Shown piece by piece: positions 21,171 through 31,660 of a DNA stretch of 64,000 nucleotides. This DNA is from Locusta migratoria (lineage: Eukaryota; Arthropoda; Insecta; Orthoptera; Acrididae). Where the stretch lies: contig CM048755.1 in NCBI GenBank assembly GCA_026315105.1, positions 215,624,333 through 215,688,332 on the forward strand, written 5' to 3'. The number at the start of each line of letters is the position of its first letter. Position 1 is the stretch's first letter. The notes below the pieces were generated by a model. The model was given only the letters and a program-made list of their open reading frames with translations. It was not told the origin of the DNA and ran no database searches. Made by a program: the position numbers and the translations under genes.

Positions 21171-21362
21171 TTGTTTGTCTGTTAAGCTTATGGGACTTAA
21201 CTACGGGGTCATCAGTCCCTACACTTACAAACCACTTATGAACTACTTACGAACTAGGACGGCACAAATATCCATGCCCGAGGGGGGGATTCGAACCCCC
21301 GACCGTAGTGGCCGTGCAGACCGTGACTGAAGCGCCTCAGTCCCCTCGGCCACCGCGGCCGG
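21171..21362 (-). mobile_element. SINE-A, head H1, tail T1, with TSD
   Basis: Exact 12-bp duplication CTACAGGGTGGT at 21159-21170 and 21363-21374. The tail end is shortened (TTGTTTGTCTGTTAAGCTTA on +). Confidence 0.95.
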
Positions 21363-21374
21363 CTACAGGGTGGT

Positions 21375-21665
21375 ATCTTTCTACAAGGTCTGACACCGTT
21401 TGACCGTTGACCTTGATCATTTTTATACTCCACAAGCCACAGTATGGAGCATTGCGATAAACTTCGACGCCGATCCACTGATCACCGTGAATATTGTTAG
21501 GTTAGGTGTAATGTTTCATAGACGACAGGAGGAGGAGAAGGTCTGAGAGAGACGGGTGGTGGGGGGATGGACAGGGAGAAGAGGACGAGATGGACAGCTT
21601 TAGTTCTATTAAAACGCACATATTCGCTGTTGTGTATATGTTAGTCATGTTTTTCTGTCTGTGAT
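21375..21665. other. unassigned DNA
   Basis: Includes a purine-rich patch 21525-21590. Nothing recognised. Confidence 0.45.
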
Positions 21666-21676
21666 ACAGCTCTTCA

Positions 21677-21871
21677 GGCCGCGGTGGAGTAGCCGAGCGG
21701 TCTAAGGCGCCATGCTGCGGAGCGCGTGGTTGCTCGCCGTCGGAGGTTCGAGTCCTTCCTGGGGCATGGGTGTGTGTGTTGTCCTCAGTTTAGTTTATCT
21801 TAGTTTAAGTAGTTTGTAAGCTACGGGCTGATGATCACGCAGTTTGGTCCGATAGATTTACAAACATTTGA
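21677..21871 (+). mobile_element. SINE-A, head H4, tail T2, with TSD
   Basis: Near-exact 11-bp duplication ACAGCTCTTCA / ACAGCCCTTCA at 21666-21676 and 21872-21882. Confidence 0.95.
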
Positions 21872-22084
21872 ACAGCCCTTCATAGGTAATAACTTATCAG
21901 GATATTTATTTATATTATTCTAAAATAGCTTAGAGGTTACTTAAATAATCACTTAGATTTTGTTAGTAGATTATTTATTATAACAACACAACATATTTAG
22001 GGCTTAGCCCATCATCTGGTAACCGATATAATATATATTGAGCTTTGATGCATTCAAATATGTCATTTAAAATACTGTTGTTAC

Positions 22085-22289
22085 GTTCAAAAATGTTCAA
22101 ATGTCTGTAAATCTATCGGACTAAACTGCGTGGTCATCAGACCGTAGCTTAAAAACTACTTAAACCTAGGCAAACTAACTTACGTACAAACACACACATC
22201 CATGCCCCAGGGAGAACTCGAACCTCCACGGCGAGCAACCGCGCGCTCCGCAGCGAGGTGCTTTAGACCGCTCGGCTACTCCACCGCGG
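22085..22289 (-). mobile_element. SINE-A, head H4, tail T2, with TSD
   Basis: Exact 10-bp duplication CTGTTGTTAC at 22075-22084 and 22290-22299. Confidence 0.95.
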
Positions 22290-22352
22290 CTGTTGTTACT
22301 TATTGCTACACAAGAACAAGCGACGGTTGCATACCTCTACCAAGACTTTCAG

Positions 22353-22543
22353 CCGGTCGTGGTGGCCGAGGGGACTAAGGCGCTCCAGTCACGGTCTGCA
22401 CGGCCACTAGGGTCGGGGGCTCGAATCCCCCCTCGGGCATGGATATTTGTGCCGTCCTAGTTCGTAAGTAGTTCATAAGTAGTTTGTAATTTTAGGGACT
22501 GATGACCCAGTAGTTAAGTCCCATAGACTATACAAAAAAACAA
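22353..22543 (+). mobile_element. SINE-A, head H1, tail T1, with TSD
   Basis: Exact 12-bp duplication CAAGACTTTCAG at 22341-22352 and 22544-22555. The tail carries the variant CCTAGTTCGTAAGTAGTTCA and ends in an A-rich stretch instead of ACATTTGAAC. Confidence 0.95.
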
Positions 22544-22555
22544 CAAGACTTTCAG

Positions 22556-23075
22556 TCAAATTTAAGAGTTATCAGGATTGCTGCATATTGAGTCAATAGG
22601 GGCAGCGACTTAAAATTTCATGATAAGTTGTGTGATATAAACTTAGAATAAGCCTTAACAGAAAATAAACTTTATTGCATCAGTCTAGCTTTTTAGTAAA
22701 ATCGAAGTCATTCGTCCTCTATCAATATTCAGTAGTAGAATCTTTAGAACGCGTAAAATACAAGACTTCAAACAATGAAGTGCATGTCTTACCCCTAGTA
22801 AGGTGTAATCTGTTCTATTCTTAAAACCAATCAAACAAACTCAATTGTCAGAGGTCACTCACTTATATTTATATATCATCGAATATTATACAGTATACTT
22901 CTATCAAATGAATAACAAAGTCTTTGAACCTATCAGAAAACGCGAATACGAGAAAAAATATTTTCCCATATTGAAATTTGAACTAGAGCCACCTATCCTC
23001 TTCATCTTCAATGGCCACGACTCTACTACCTGCGCTACGTCAATCCCCATCTTACATATTATTTGCAGTATCAGA
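22556..23075. other. unassigned AT-rich DNA
   Basis: No gene or repeat recognised. Confidence 0.5.
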
Positions 23076-23274
23076 ATGTTCAAAAGTTTGTAAAATTATG
23101 GGACCAATCTGCAATGGTTATCGGTCCCCAAACTTACAAACTACTTAAACTAACTTATCTTAACAACAATACACACACACACCCATGCCCGAGAAAGGAC
23201 TCCAACATCCGACGTGGAATGGTCGCGCAGACCGTAGCACGGCGCCTTAGTGCGCACGGCTTTTCCGCTGCGGC
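23076..23274 (-). mobile_element. SINE-A, head H5-like, diverged
   Basis: Minus-strand copy from CCGCAGCGGAAAAGCC to GAACATTCTG. B box degraded to TGTTGGAGTCC. No duplication seen. Confidence 0.85.
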
Positions 23275-23518
23275 TATTGGCTGTTTAATTTACTACTTGA
23301 CGATGTGTTGTTTACCGACATGTATTTACTAAAAAAAAATTATATGAAGTACAATATGTTTGGATGGATCTTCAGTGCGCCGTTGACTTGAAACGAAAAA
23401 TTTTCTTAATACGAAACTTCATTAACCACGTATAAGATGTTTCTAGTTACTTCATAAAAATGTTTCCTATAACGACCGCTTTTCAAAATATCGTCAGTTA
23501 ACTCATTTACTTTGACTT

Positions 23519-23682
23519 GCCTTGGACCAAACTGCTATGGTCATCAGTCCCTAGACATACAAACTACTTAAAGTAAATTACACTAAGGACAACAGGAACA
23601 CCCATACATGGAGGAGGACTCGAACCGCCGGCGTGAACGGCCGCCCAGTCCGTAGCATGACGTCTTGGACCACACGGCACTA
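23519..23682 (-). mobile_element. SINE-A, diverged and shortened
   Basis: Contains GACCAAACTGCTATGGTCAT, CAAACTACTTAAAG and GGACTCGAACC, with a degraded head. Tail end missing. Confidence 0.82.
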
Positions 23683-23683
23683 T

Positions 23684-24032
23684 TTATCACGAATTGACAA
23701 CAATAGTTTCATATAAACTGTAGGTATGTTTTGACGTCGAATCAGAAACTGCAACGAAAATTGGGTTTTCCATTAGCTGATAAAAAGTTAACCCCTCGAT
23801 GAATGGGGGAAGGGAGTTGTCAATTTTTAGCATAGACAGATGTTCCCTTTGAAAATGTTAACGTTTATTAGGGCACGTATTTTCATTACTACGCGTATCT
23901 TTCAGGATATTTAGTTATTCCAAATTAGAACAAACACCATGTATAAAAAGCTGTAATGGATAACCTTGTACGTTCTACGATACTTTTCGTTAACGTTTGG
24001 TGCAGGGATTGATGTGCGAAATGAGTAAAGTT
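23684..24032. other. unassigned AT-rich DNA
   Basis: No feature recognised. Confidence 0.5.
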
Positions 24033-24375
24033 GAAAATTTGGGCCCAGCCGTGATTCGACAGAGACTCCAGCTTACTAGGTAGTTTCACTGACCCCTACA
24101 CCACTATGACACAACAAACTCACGACTTCACGGACTACCCTAGCACACTTCCCGCCTGACGCATATTTTCAACTTATCCACACAATACAAACGTAGAGCC
24201 CCTTCCCATTTTTACTCATTACTCGCGGCATTTCGCCGATTCCTGAAAGATTTCGGGCCTGGTGTGCAACCGCACTGAAGACCAGATCTTTGGCCTTCTT
24301 CGCCTCAATTATTAACGGCAAGAGACCCTTGTCCGATCCCCGTTGAGGCCAAATTTTCAACTTTCTCCATGTATT
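24033..24375. mobile_element. probable family C SINE(s), degraded
   Basis: A minus-strand tRNA-like segment at the left (GTTGAAAATTTGGGCCCAGC on +) and a plus-strand family C-like end at the right (CCAAATTTTCAACTTTCTCC, 24348-24367) face each other. Both carry the TTTTCAACTT hallmark seen after the family C head at 51935-52025. Boundaries uncertain. Confidence 0.45.
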
Positions 24376-24559
24376 CAAGTCAAAGGCCGTTGAAAGCTAA
24401 TGTCGAAAATTGTTTTGTGTCTTGATTGATAATAGCTGTAGGATCAAAAATGCAAGGTGTATAATAGTTCTTTTATTCGTTTTAAGGAACGGTGATAGGC
24501 CTACGTATTTCATCACCTCTGGCTAACACGCAGTCTCGCCTACAGAGTGGCACTTAAAC

Positions 24560-24790
24560 GCGCTTCTTTGAGTCGCTGCTCGTTTTATTCTTACGGCGGC
24601 CGTGAAGTAATTCGCGGGCATTTGCCTTTGTTGCGGAGCAGCTCCGTCACGCCATACATTCCCTGAACAGCCACTCGCGGGGGAATTCGACACGCAGCAA
24701 GCTTTTAGTGTACCTGCCGCCCTCCTGCCGTGATTTAGTTCGTGGTCGGTTCATCCTGACATCAGCATTGGCTAAGCTGTCGTATGTTTA
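24560..24790. promoter_or_regulatory. GC-rich, repeat-free island (candidate)
   Basis: Includes CGGCGGCCGTGAAGTAATTC and CCGCCCTCCTGCCGTGATTT. No frame and no repeat match within the window. Regulatory role speculative. Confidence 0.22.
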
Positions 24791-24872
24791 TCGCTCTACT
24801 CCCTGTGTTATCTGAGTGCGTTACTTTCTAGTAATGGACAAAGCACGAAGTTTTAATGAGGGCAAATTCATT

Positions 24873-24963
24873 CCAGTGTTTGTGTAATCTACAGGGTAAG
24901 ATCAGTAGAATGTTCATATAATCTACAGGGTAGGTTTAGTCGAGTATTCGTATAATCTACACG
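24873..24963. repeat. 34-bp tandem repeat, about 2.7 copies
   Basis: TAATCTACAGGGTA recurs with the anchor TAATCT at 24885, 24919 and 24953, exactly 34 bp apart. The copies have diverged between anchors. Confidence 0.88.
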
Positions 24964-25078
24964 CGTATATTAACATGTGACACAAACGTAATTTACTCAT
25001 TAGAGGAAGCATGCAATCGAAAATAGTCATAGCACACTAATAATGACTAAGAAACGTGTATAACAGTCAGTTGTTGCG

Positions 25079-25624
25079 TTCGCAGACTGTTGTAAATCAT
25101 CATCATTAAAGAGTGTTTATGCCTTTCAGCGTTTAGTCTGGAGCATAGTGCTCCTAATAAATTTCCTCCACGAACCTTGTTCACTAACATTGATAACTCG
25201 TCTGATGTTAAGCCTGTTACTTCAAAATCATTCTTGACTGAATACGAGTACTTTTTCCTTGGTCTACGCCTACTACTACTGCTCTCTACTACAGAACCCA
25301 TAAATCTTTTCGGGACCTTGCTTCTCCCATACGTGTAACATGAAACCACATCTAAGCCTGTTCCCTCTAACTGCTTCATCTCTGCTATTCACTCCCAGTT
25401 TTTCTTTGATTTCCTTGGTATGGACACCCTCTTGTCAATGTTCTCATCTATTAGTACCTGCATTCATCCCTGTTGCTTTCGTAAATGGAACCTCAACTTA
25501 ACTGATAAGGTAACCTGTATCCACGAAGCTTTCGCTCCCATGTAACAGTGTTGGTCGAAAGATTGAACTGTACACTGATAATCTGATGATGTACTTACTT
25601 ACTTCTTGGAAAAGAGTAGATCTT
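25079..25624 (-). pseudogene. LINE reverse-transcriptase C-terminus remnant (third family)
   Basis: On the minus strand the frame at 25047-25379 reads VPKRFMGSVVE, RRRPRKKYSYSVKNDFEVTG, LTSDELSMLVNK and ALCSRLNAERHK. This resembles the tail of RTE-like LINE proteins, where a GH[V/I].RM motif is followed by G(R)RSRGRPR..W.D.[V/I]..D. Upstream bases (25380-25624) continue the similarity in broken frames. It differs from the C-terminus of the long RTE copy (KNRRGRPRDGYSKQIQ), so it is a separate LINE family. No endonuclease or palm domain remains here. A fragment of the same sequence occurs at 46776-47085. Confidence 0.65.
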
Positions 25625-25747
25625 ATAAAAATAAAATTAAAAAAAAACAACTAGACAATAGTTGTTGCGAACGTTGGACTCAACTCCGCAACGAATCTTG
25701 AATCCAATTTTCTTAAAGTGAAAAATCCGGGCAGATCATAACTTTGT

Positions 25748-26215
25748 GATGGCACGATACTCGAAAACGGGATATTTTCCTTCGTGGAAAATTGCTCTTC
25801 CGACTGAGCCACGCTAACACGTTTCATTATTTGTCCTCGCCCTTTTACTTCCGCCAGTACGTCGTCTCGAACCTTCCAAATTTAACAGATGATCTATTGC
25901 GAAACTAATGAGACCAGTACTCCCGGAAGAAAGGAAATAGCGAGGACATGGTCAGCCCCAGCCTGGGATATGCGTCCAGAATGATACTTTCATTTCGCAG
26001 GAGAATTTCTGTGAAGCTAGGAAGGTTAAAGTGCTGGCTGAAGTAAAGCAGAGAGGTAGAGTGCCGAGTTGTACTAGCGTAACCCATTCGGTGGAGCACT
26101 GGCCTGCAAAAGGCAAATGTCCAGAGTTCGAGTCTCGGTCCAGAACGCAGTTGTAAGCTACCATGAAGTTTCATACCAACCTACACTCCCAGGCAGTGTG
26201 AAAATTTCATTGTGG
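25748..26215. mobile_element. SINE-B inverted dimer, old
   Basis: A minus-strand unit (about 25748-25995: CTCTTCCGACTGAGCCACGC, CCGCCAGTAC, CCTTCCAAA, CTCCCGGAAGAAAGGA) is followed by a plus-strand unit (about 26000-26215: AGGAGAATTTCTGTGAAGCT, GGAGCACTGGCCTGC, AGAGTTCGAGTCTCGG, GAAGTTTCATACC). The two face away from each other around a central junction. Confidence 0.72.
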
Positions 26216-26490
26216 AACCCCACCCTCCACCTCCCCCAGGCTGGCCGTAACCATGACTCCACAATGTCCTTTATTTATTTATTTCAGGATTGCTATCTCG
26301 CTAGTTCTGAGCTGTTAAGATCCCATTAGATTTTTTCTGGATTGGAATGTCTATTATCATACCTTCTTGATGTGTTAGGGGTACATTGAGGCAATAGAGG
26401 TAATCTCCTAGAGTTGAAAGCACAAGCATTATGTAAATGTTGCAAACTTTTCCCGCATGGAACTCCATCATGCATAAACCTCATGTTTCT

Positions 26491-26979
26491 AGGAATGAAG
26501 AAATGCAGCAACCAGTCGCCTTTTTTTACGTATATTCATTGTGCCTTTTACCTGGCTAGGTAATGAAATAAGACTTGTATTCATTCTGGAAGTGTGGAAC
26601 CTGCGACTGTGATGATTAAAATGTCCAAATTTTTGTAATTCTATGGGACCAAACCAAGTTGGTCATCAGTCCCTAGACTTACAAACTGCTTAAAGTTAAA
26701 CTAACCTAAGGACAACACACACATCCATGCCCGAGGGAGGATTCGAACCCCCGACGCGGGAGGCCGCTCTATCCGTAACGGAGCGCTCCAGACCGCTCGG
26801 CTACTCCCGCCCGACCGCGATGATTAAAGGAATAAGGAAATACAGCAGCCAGTCGCCTTTTTTTAAGTATACCCACTGGTCCTTTTACCTGGCTAGGAAA
26901 TGAAATAAGACTTGTATTCATTCTGGAAGTGTGGGACCTGCGACATTGATGATTAAAGGAATCAGAAAATATAGCAATG
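26491..26979 (+). repeat. 131-bp tandem duplication split by a SINE
   Basis: Unit 1 (26491-26620) and unit 2 (26827-26957) share GCAGC.ACCAGTCGCC-type sequence, then CCTTTTACCTGGCTAGG, AATGAAATAAGACTTGTATT and TGATGATTAAA. A third partial unit runs 26958-26979. The SINE-A at 26621-26818 inserted at the unit junction after duplication. Confidence 0.92.
26621..26818 (-). mobile_element. SINE-A, head H6, tail T2, with TSD
   Basis: 10-bp duplication GATGATTAAA at 26611-26620 and 26819-26828. Head reads GAGTAGCCGAGCGGTCTGG on the minus strand. Confidence 0.94.
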
Positions 26980-27065
26980 TTTCTTTTTATCTTGGCGAGA
27001 AGATTTTCCAGTAGGTATCCTAACACAGAATGAGTTAGTCGAAGTTTGTAAGCAGCTCACACATA

Positions 27066-27777
27066 CAAGGGCTATTCATAAAGTAGGGAACGTTTTGAAA
27101 TTAAAACATTAAGTGCAAGAAAAACATTTTATTATACACGTCTGAAAGAGCGACTACACCACTACTTTTCCATATAGTCACCAAACAAATTGAGGCACTT
27201 ATCATAGGAGTGGACAAGCTTTGAAATTCTTTCGTCGTAAAATTCTGACGCCTGAGACTTCAGCCAGTGAGTCACGCCCGCCTGGAGTTCCGCGTCGTCA
27301 TCAAAACTTGTGGAAAAGAAAGCGAAAGTTCCTTTATTGTGAAGCGACGGTTTTAACGAATCGTTTCACCAAATTTAGCGACAAGATCGTCAGTCACAAT
27401 GCTCGGGCGTCCACCATTCTCTTTATCATGAATGTTGGTTCGGTCACTTTTAAACAAAACACACTATTTCCGGACGGAACGTTCACTCAATACGTTTTTT
27501 CCGTACACTTCGTACAGTTCACGATAAATTGCTGTAGGTTGTAGGTTTTTTTGCCAACAAAAACCGTATCACAGACCGCACCTCACAACTGGCGGAATTT
27601 TTTATTGCAGTGAACATTTCAGATTCCAATATCAAAAAAATCAGAAGCGTAGAGACGTTCCTGCTGTTGCGGCTGGATGCCGACTGACCTGTCGAGCGCG
27701 CACATACCAAAATATACGCGATCCGTGCGCCTAGCGGCGTCAGACGGAAACGTTCCCTATTTTCTGAATAGCCCTTG
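27066..27777 (-). mobile_element. internally deleted mariner element with TIRs
   Basis: Terminal inverted repeats CAAGGGCTATTCATAAAGTA (continuing GGGAACGTT, to 27094) and its mirror at 27749-27777 differ at 2 positions. TA flanks at 27064-27065 and 27778-27779. On the minus strand, transposase pieces remain in broken frames: GRPSIVTDDLVAKFGETIR (about 27357-27427 on +) and RISKLVHSYDKCLNLFGDY (about 27160-27230). These are the N-terminal linker and C-terminal blocks of mariner transposases; the central catalytic part is deleted. Non-autonomous. Confidence 0.88.
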
Positions 27778-27879
27778 TACTACTCTCAAAAAGTTTGAAA
27801 GCTTCTGGGAATTGGAATTTGGGAGAGTCCAAAAGAGAGACGTTTACCAGAGACACCAAAGATACCTACACACTGTTGT

Positions 27880-28670
27880 CTGCTATGGGTGCTGTCTCTT
27901 CTGCAGGAAGTACCGAATCAAAAGCACCGGACAAAAATTTCTTCAAATGTTTGTAAACATGAGGGACGAAACTGCTACAGTTATCGGTCCCTAGAGTTAC
28001 AAACCATTTGGTTCCGGTTAGAAAGTTAGTCCACAACGTCGTGCACAACATCGCATCTTATTAAACCACTCACTGGGAATATGATGGCTCATTTTCACCA
28101 AATAGCGAGGATGCTGAAGTTAACATTTTGCCCACTGTTAAAGCGTGCCCCATAAATTTTATAGGGTCTTAAATCCAGGAGATTTTATAGGACATTCAAC
28201 ACTTAATAGGGTGTGAGAGTGTTCAGAAAACCAGTGACATATTCTCCTAACATGATGAACTCTGTTGTTGTGGTCTAGAAAACAGGGCACAGCAGTGGCA
28301 TACTTAACATACAGATGTTCATTGGCAGATTCCATGGCAATGTTCTCTACCTAACAGATCGGGATCAACCGTCATTTACTGTCTGCAGCATTCCTGTCTT
28401 GTCTATAACATTTTTTTATTCACATGTCTTGAAACGCATGCCCGGTCTCTCTCCGCCAGGATTTTTTCCAACCAGCACTCAGACGTTGTGTTTCAAGGCC
28501 ACGTGCTTGTAGGCACATTGAAGAACATTGGTGGAACACCAAGGAATCTATCAACGTCACACACCGTCTGGACATGGGCACGGCCAAACTCGATTGCACC
28601 CTTTTGTCTCTCTGCCACTTCCTTACATGTACCTTTGTTTACTAACAATATCTGCTTGAAACTCAAATAA
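27880..28670 (-). pseudogene. Tc1 transposase relic
   Basis: On the minus strand an N-terminal helix-turn-helix segment can be followed (KGAIEFGRAHVQTVCDVDRF, then LGVPP..., LAERDRACVSRHVNK; about 28640-28390). After a gap, C-terminal-like pieces follow in shifting frames (CHWFSEHSHTL, NLWGTL; about 28235-28090), comparable to the [I/V]CHWFSEHS and ENLW blocks of insect Tc1 transposases. The middle, with the first catalytic Asp, is missing, and stops and frameshifts are many. A SINE-A scrap lies at 27942-28008. No TIRs found. Confidence 0.6.
27942..28008 (-). mobile_element. SINE-A tail fragment
   Basis: TTCAAATGTTTGTAAACATG, ACTGCTACAGTTATCGGTCC and TTACAAACC match the tail of a minus-strand SINE-A. 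The head is absent. Confidence 0.8.
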
Positions 28671-28691
28671 CTCATTGACTGCTATGTCTTA

Positions 28692-29093
28692 AGGTCATTT
28701 CACATCGGGCTTAGCTATTTGTCTAAGGTAACAATTCCTTCATCGTAATTTCAAAATAGAAACGTATTTCATTTTAGAATAGTCCTACAGCACTGGATAC
28801 TTTCGCATTTGGTCAATTAATGCAGACATTTTGCGCAATAAACATACAAACACGCAGTAATAGAGCTGTTCAGCACAGTGCACGTGGTTTGTGGAGCAGT
28901 GTAATGCGCATGCGTGAACCGAGATACGCAGCGACGATACGTATGCAGGCGTAGCTGGAGATACTCATATTATGTATCCCGGCTGGACGCGACGTCGGTC
29001 TGAAATGCCCTATTTGATTGCTTCATAATAATCGTCTGCGACGTCTTTCCGAAGATGTAGCTTGAGATACGCTACGCCGGTGTGAAATGAACT
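28692..29093. mobile_element. PIF/Harbinger-like MITE
   Basis: Non-coding 402-bp element. Left end AGGTCATTTCACATCGGGCT and right end (reverse complement) AGTTCATTTCACACCGGCGT form imperfect TIRs. A 3-bp TTA duplication at 28689-28691 and 29094-29096 is the target signature of PIF/Harbinger elements. No transposase inside. Confidence 0.75.
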
Positions 29094-29096
29094 TTA

Positions 29097-30172
29097 CGCT
29101 CACGTAGACTCTGCTCACTTAGTTGAGCGACTCGATCGGTGTTGCCGTAAAGGCTTAACGATTCTTCAGTACGTGCACATGTGAGTACTAATTTTCTGTC
29201 CGGTGAGCTTACCACTAACCATCCGCTTGAACGTAGGTGGTGTGCCAATAGTTCGGCCTTGCTTAGAAGAGAGAGGGACAATGGAGAACTCATTATGCTA
29301 TACCCTTCCTCCTAACGAATAAGTAGTGGGTGCTGACGTCCACTGTAATCGAGACTGAGCTAGTGAGACTCACTTCACCTATTGCGAGACGTGCTGTGCC
29401 CTGTATCATGAAGAGGCAAACGCAAAAGCACAAAGATCTAATAAATCATCAGCAGCTAAAAACACACGGATAATAATGATACCTGTTAAGGAAATGCTAC
29501 CAAAGAATAGAATATCATTACATTCAGTGTGTGTGCTGATAGGGGGGGGGGATTAAACCCATAATCAGATCTTTATTATTTTCATTATATCTTTTTCTGC
29601 TCGAAGCCCTGTTACAAAATTAATAAATAGCAGACCCACACCACTGACTGTTCCTTGCGTGTCTTCTTCGTTTCCTTTGCCATTGTCCCGTGTTCGTAGG
29701 ATCGGCGTGGTTGTTTGGATTTGAGATGATAGTTAAGGAGTGGCCGGATGCACTTCCTGTCGCCACCAAATTCCCTCCCCCCCTCCCCAACCCCCCCTCC
29801 TGGGAGGAAATGTATGCACCCTAATTATCCGCAATTGTGTTACATGTGAAAGTGAGCAGAAATTTTTTACATGTTTGCGAATCGTGTAACTGAGACGGAA
29901 CTTTGGTACCAGTCCGGTATTCGCCTTGTGGGATGTGGGAAGCCTCCTAAAAACCACATCCATGCTGACCGGCACACCGACCCACGTCGTTAATCCGCGG
30001 GGCGGAAGCGAACCGCAGCCTTAAGCCCTGCTACTAACCGGGCGGCTATGTTACTTGCACATGTGATAGCTACAGTATCTAGATTCTGTGCTGTAGTTTG
30101 GAAAATATGTTCTATCTTAAATACAGTGAGCGAAATCAATCTTCGATTAATTATACGTGCGAGGTATCAGTC
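29097..30172. other. unassigned DNA
   Basis: Includes short G and C runs (29542-29551 and around 29775-29800). No gene or repeat recognised. Confidence 0.45.
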
Positions 30173-30845
30173 TAAGGGTACGTCCATAGTGAACGGCTCC
30201 CCGCTAGCTGCTCGACCGCTGAACCCGCGGCGCGATGGTAGCTGAGTTTTGCACATATTACAGGCTAACATAACAGATTAATAAAAGAGTGACTGTTTTT
30301 TCGATATTCGCCATAGTTATTACTATACTTAATTTCCAATTAATCTATCGCATAGCATTTGAAGCTTTTTCAGTGAAAAATATTTTCGCTGACTACGTTT
30401 GGTTAACTTTAGGTTATACATTACTGCGTACGAAATGTAGCCAACATTGTGAAATTGTTTTTAAAGATGAAAAGAAGGAGCTACATCGCTCCAGTATTGC
30501 GAACAAGGTGTTGTAATTTGAGGGCGTTAGCGCCGCGCGCTCTTCTTCAGCGCGCCGTGTGCACAATTATTGAGCCTCTAGCCTGCAGCTGTCAGTCAAC
30601 CTTGGTAATAAAGCACATGTCCAAAACAACAGAAAATGACTTTAATAAATAGCAAATTTGATCTGGGACAGAAGCCAATTCTCTAACTCGTTTTAAAATA
30701 TTGAAGGCAAACAAGTTAGGATAAAAAATACAGTGAATCTCGTTATATGTATTATAGTTACAAATATTGGATTCCTAGTTGTCACTGACAGAAACTGCAA
30801 GTTCATAAAGGTGACTGTAGGGTTCTATGGAACCTTGTTGTTTTG

Positions 30846-30892
30846 TGTCCCATCCTCGTCGCCATTTATGTATCCCATCCTCGTCGCCACTT
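30846..30892. repeat. 25-bp tandem duplication
   Basis: CCCATCCTCGTCGCCA occurs at 30849 and 30874, with matching flanks. Confidence 0.9.
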
Positions 30893-31344
30893 TTGTGTCT
30901 CGTTTCCGCCGGTTGTCCTGGGTGTCGGTGCCCAAGTAGAAAGAGACCGACACAGGGAAATAGGATGCACGCGAGTGCAGGTACGGAGGTGATCAGCCAG
31001 TGGGACAGCAGAAACTAGAAACACTAGAGTAAATTAGAACGTGATATATATTTCATTGAGATGGTACAATACTTATCTTGGAGAGCAGCAGACTAGTAGA
31101 ATGTTTATACATAGTGTAGATAGAGGCCTGCCTACTGATGATTCCTAGTGCCTAACCGATAGCCAAGTCTTAACTGGTGCCTATCTGATTCCCAAGTGAA
31201 CGATGCAGTTCAGTGGTGGCCACGAGCGGAGCTGCAGCAGAGGGCGCTCGTGGATGACGTCGTAAGAACACCGCGCCGTGCGTGCATGGCGGCGCGCGGC
31301 GAAAGTACGTGGCGCGCACTTTTAGACTTGTGCGACACCACATG

Positions 31345-31660
31345 TTGAATGCCTTCCGACATGCAATAGAAATGGGAAGACTAAAATTACCAGAAGAATT
31401 TTTGGCAGGATCCAATAACAAGCGTCCATATGTTAACCTAGGCGCTGCAGCATTTTTCCTCTGAATCAATATTTAATTAGACTTTCTCCACAAAAACAAC
31501 AGTAGGGGACATTAAAAGCTGTTTACAACGGCACTGTTAAGTTGGAATATGCAGTTCGTATGTGCAGCTTAAGGGCATCTTGTATTTTACTGTCAAGGAT
31601 CCTAATCTTAAACGACATTTTATGCCGTTCGAGATCAAATAAATTTTTGGTAAGGTAAGT
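31345..31660 (+). pseudogene. Harbinger (HARBI1-like) transposase fragment
   Basis: The frame reads LNAFRHAIEMGRLKLPEEFL, then AGSNNKRPYVNLGAAAFFL and a stop. This is the segment of the DDE_Tnp_4 transposase in which [A/L]...G.L.LP is followed by PYV..[A/G]DEAF. The acidic DEAF motif is replaced by AAAF, so a catalytic residue is lost. Further on, 31541-31660 gives LEYAVRMCSLRASCILLSR in a shifted frame, comparable to the ENAFGI...R block. HARBI1-type proteins are ~350 aa; less than a third is left. Lies within matching TIRs. Confidence 0.72.

Larger units (their letters stand above)
24376..25078. other. unassigned DNA with a GC-rich island
   Basis: 24560-24790 is GC-rich and repeat-free; 24873-24963 is a 34-bp tandem repeat. 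No gene. Confidence 0.4.
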
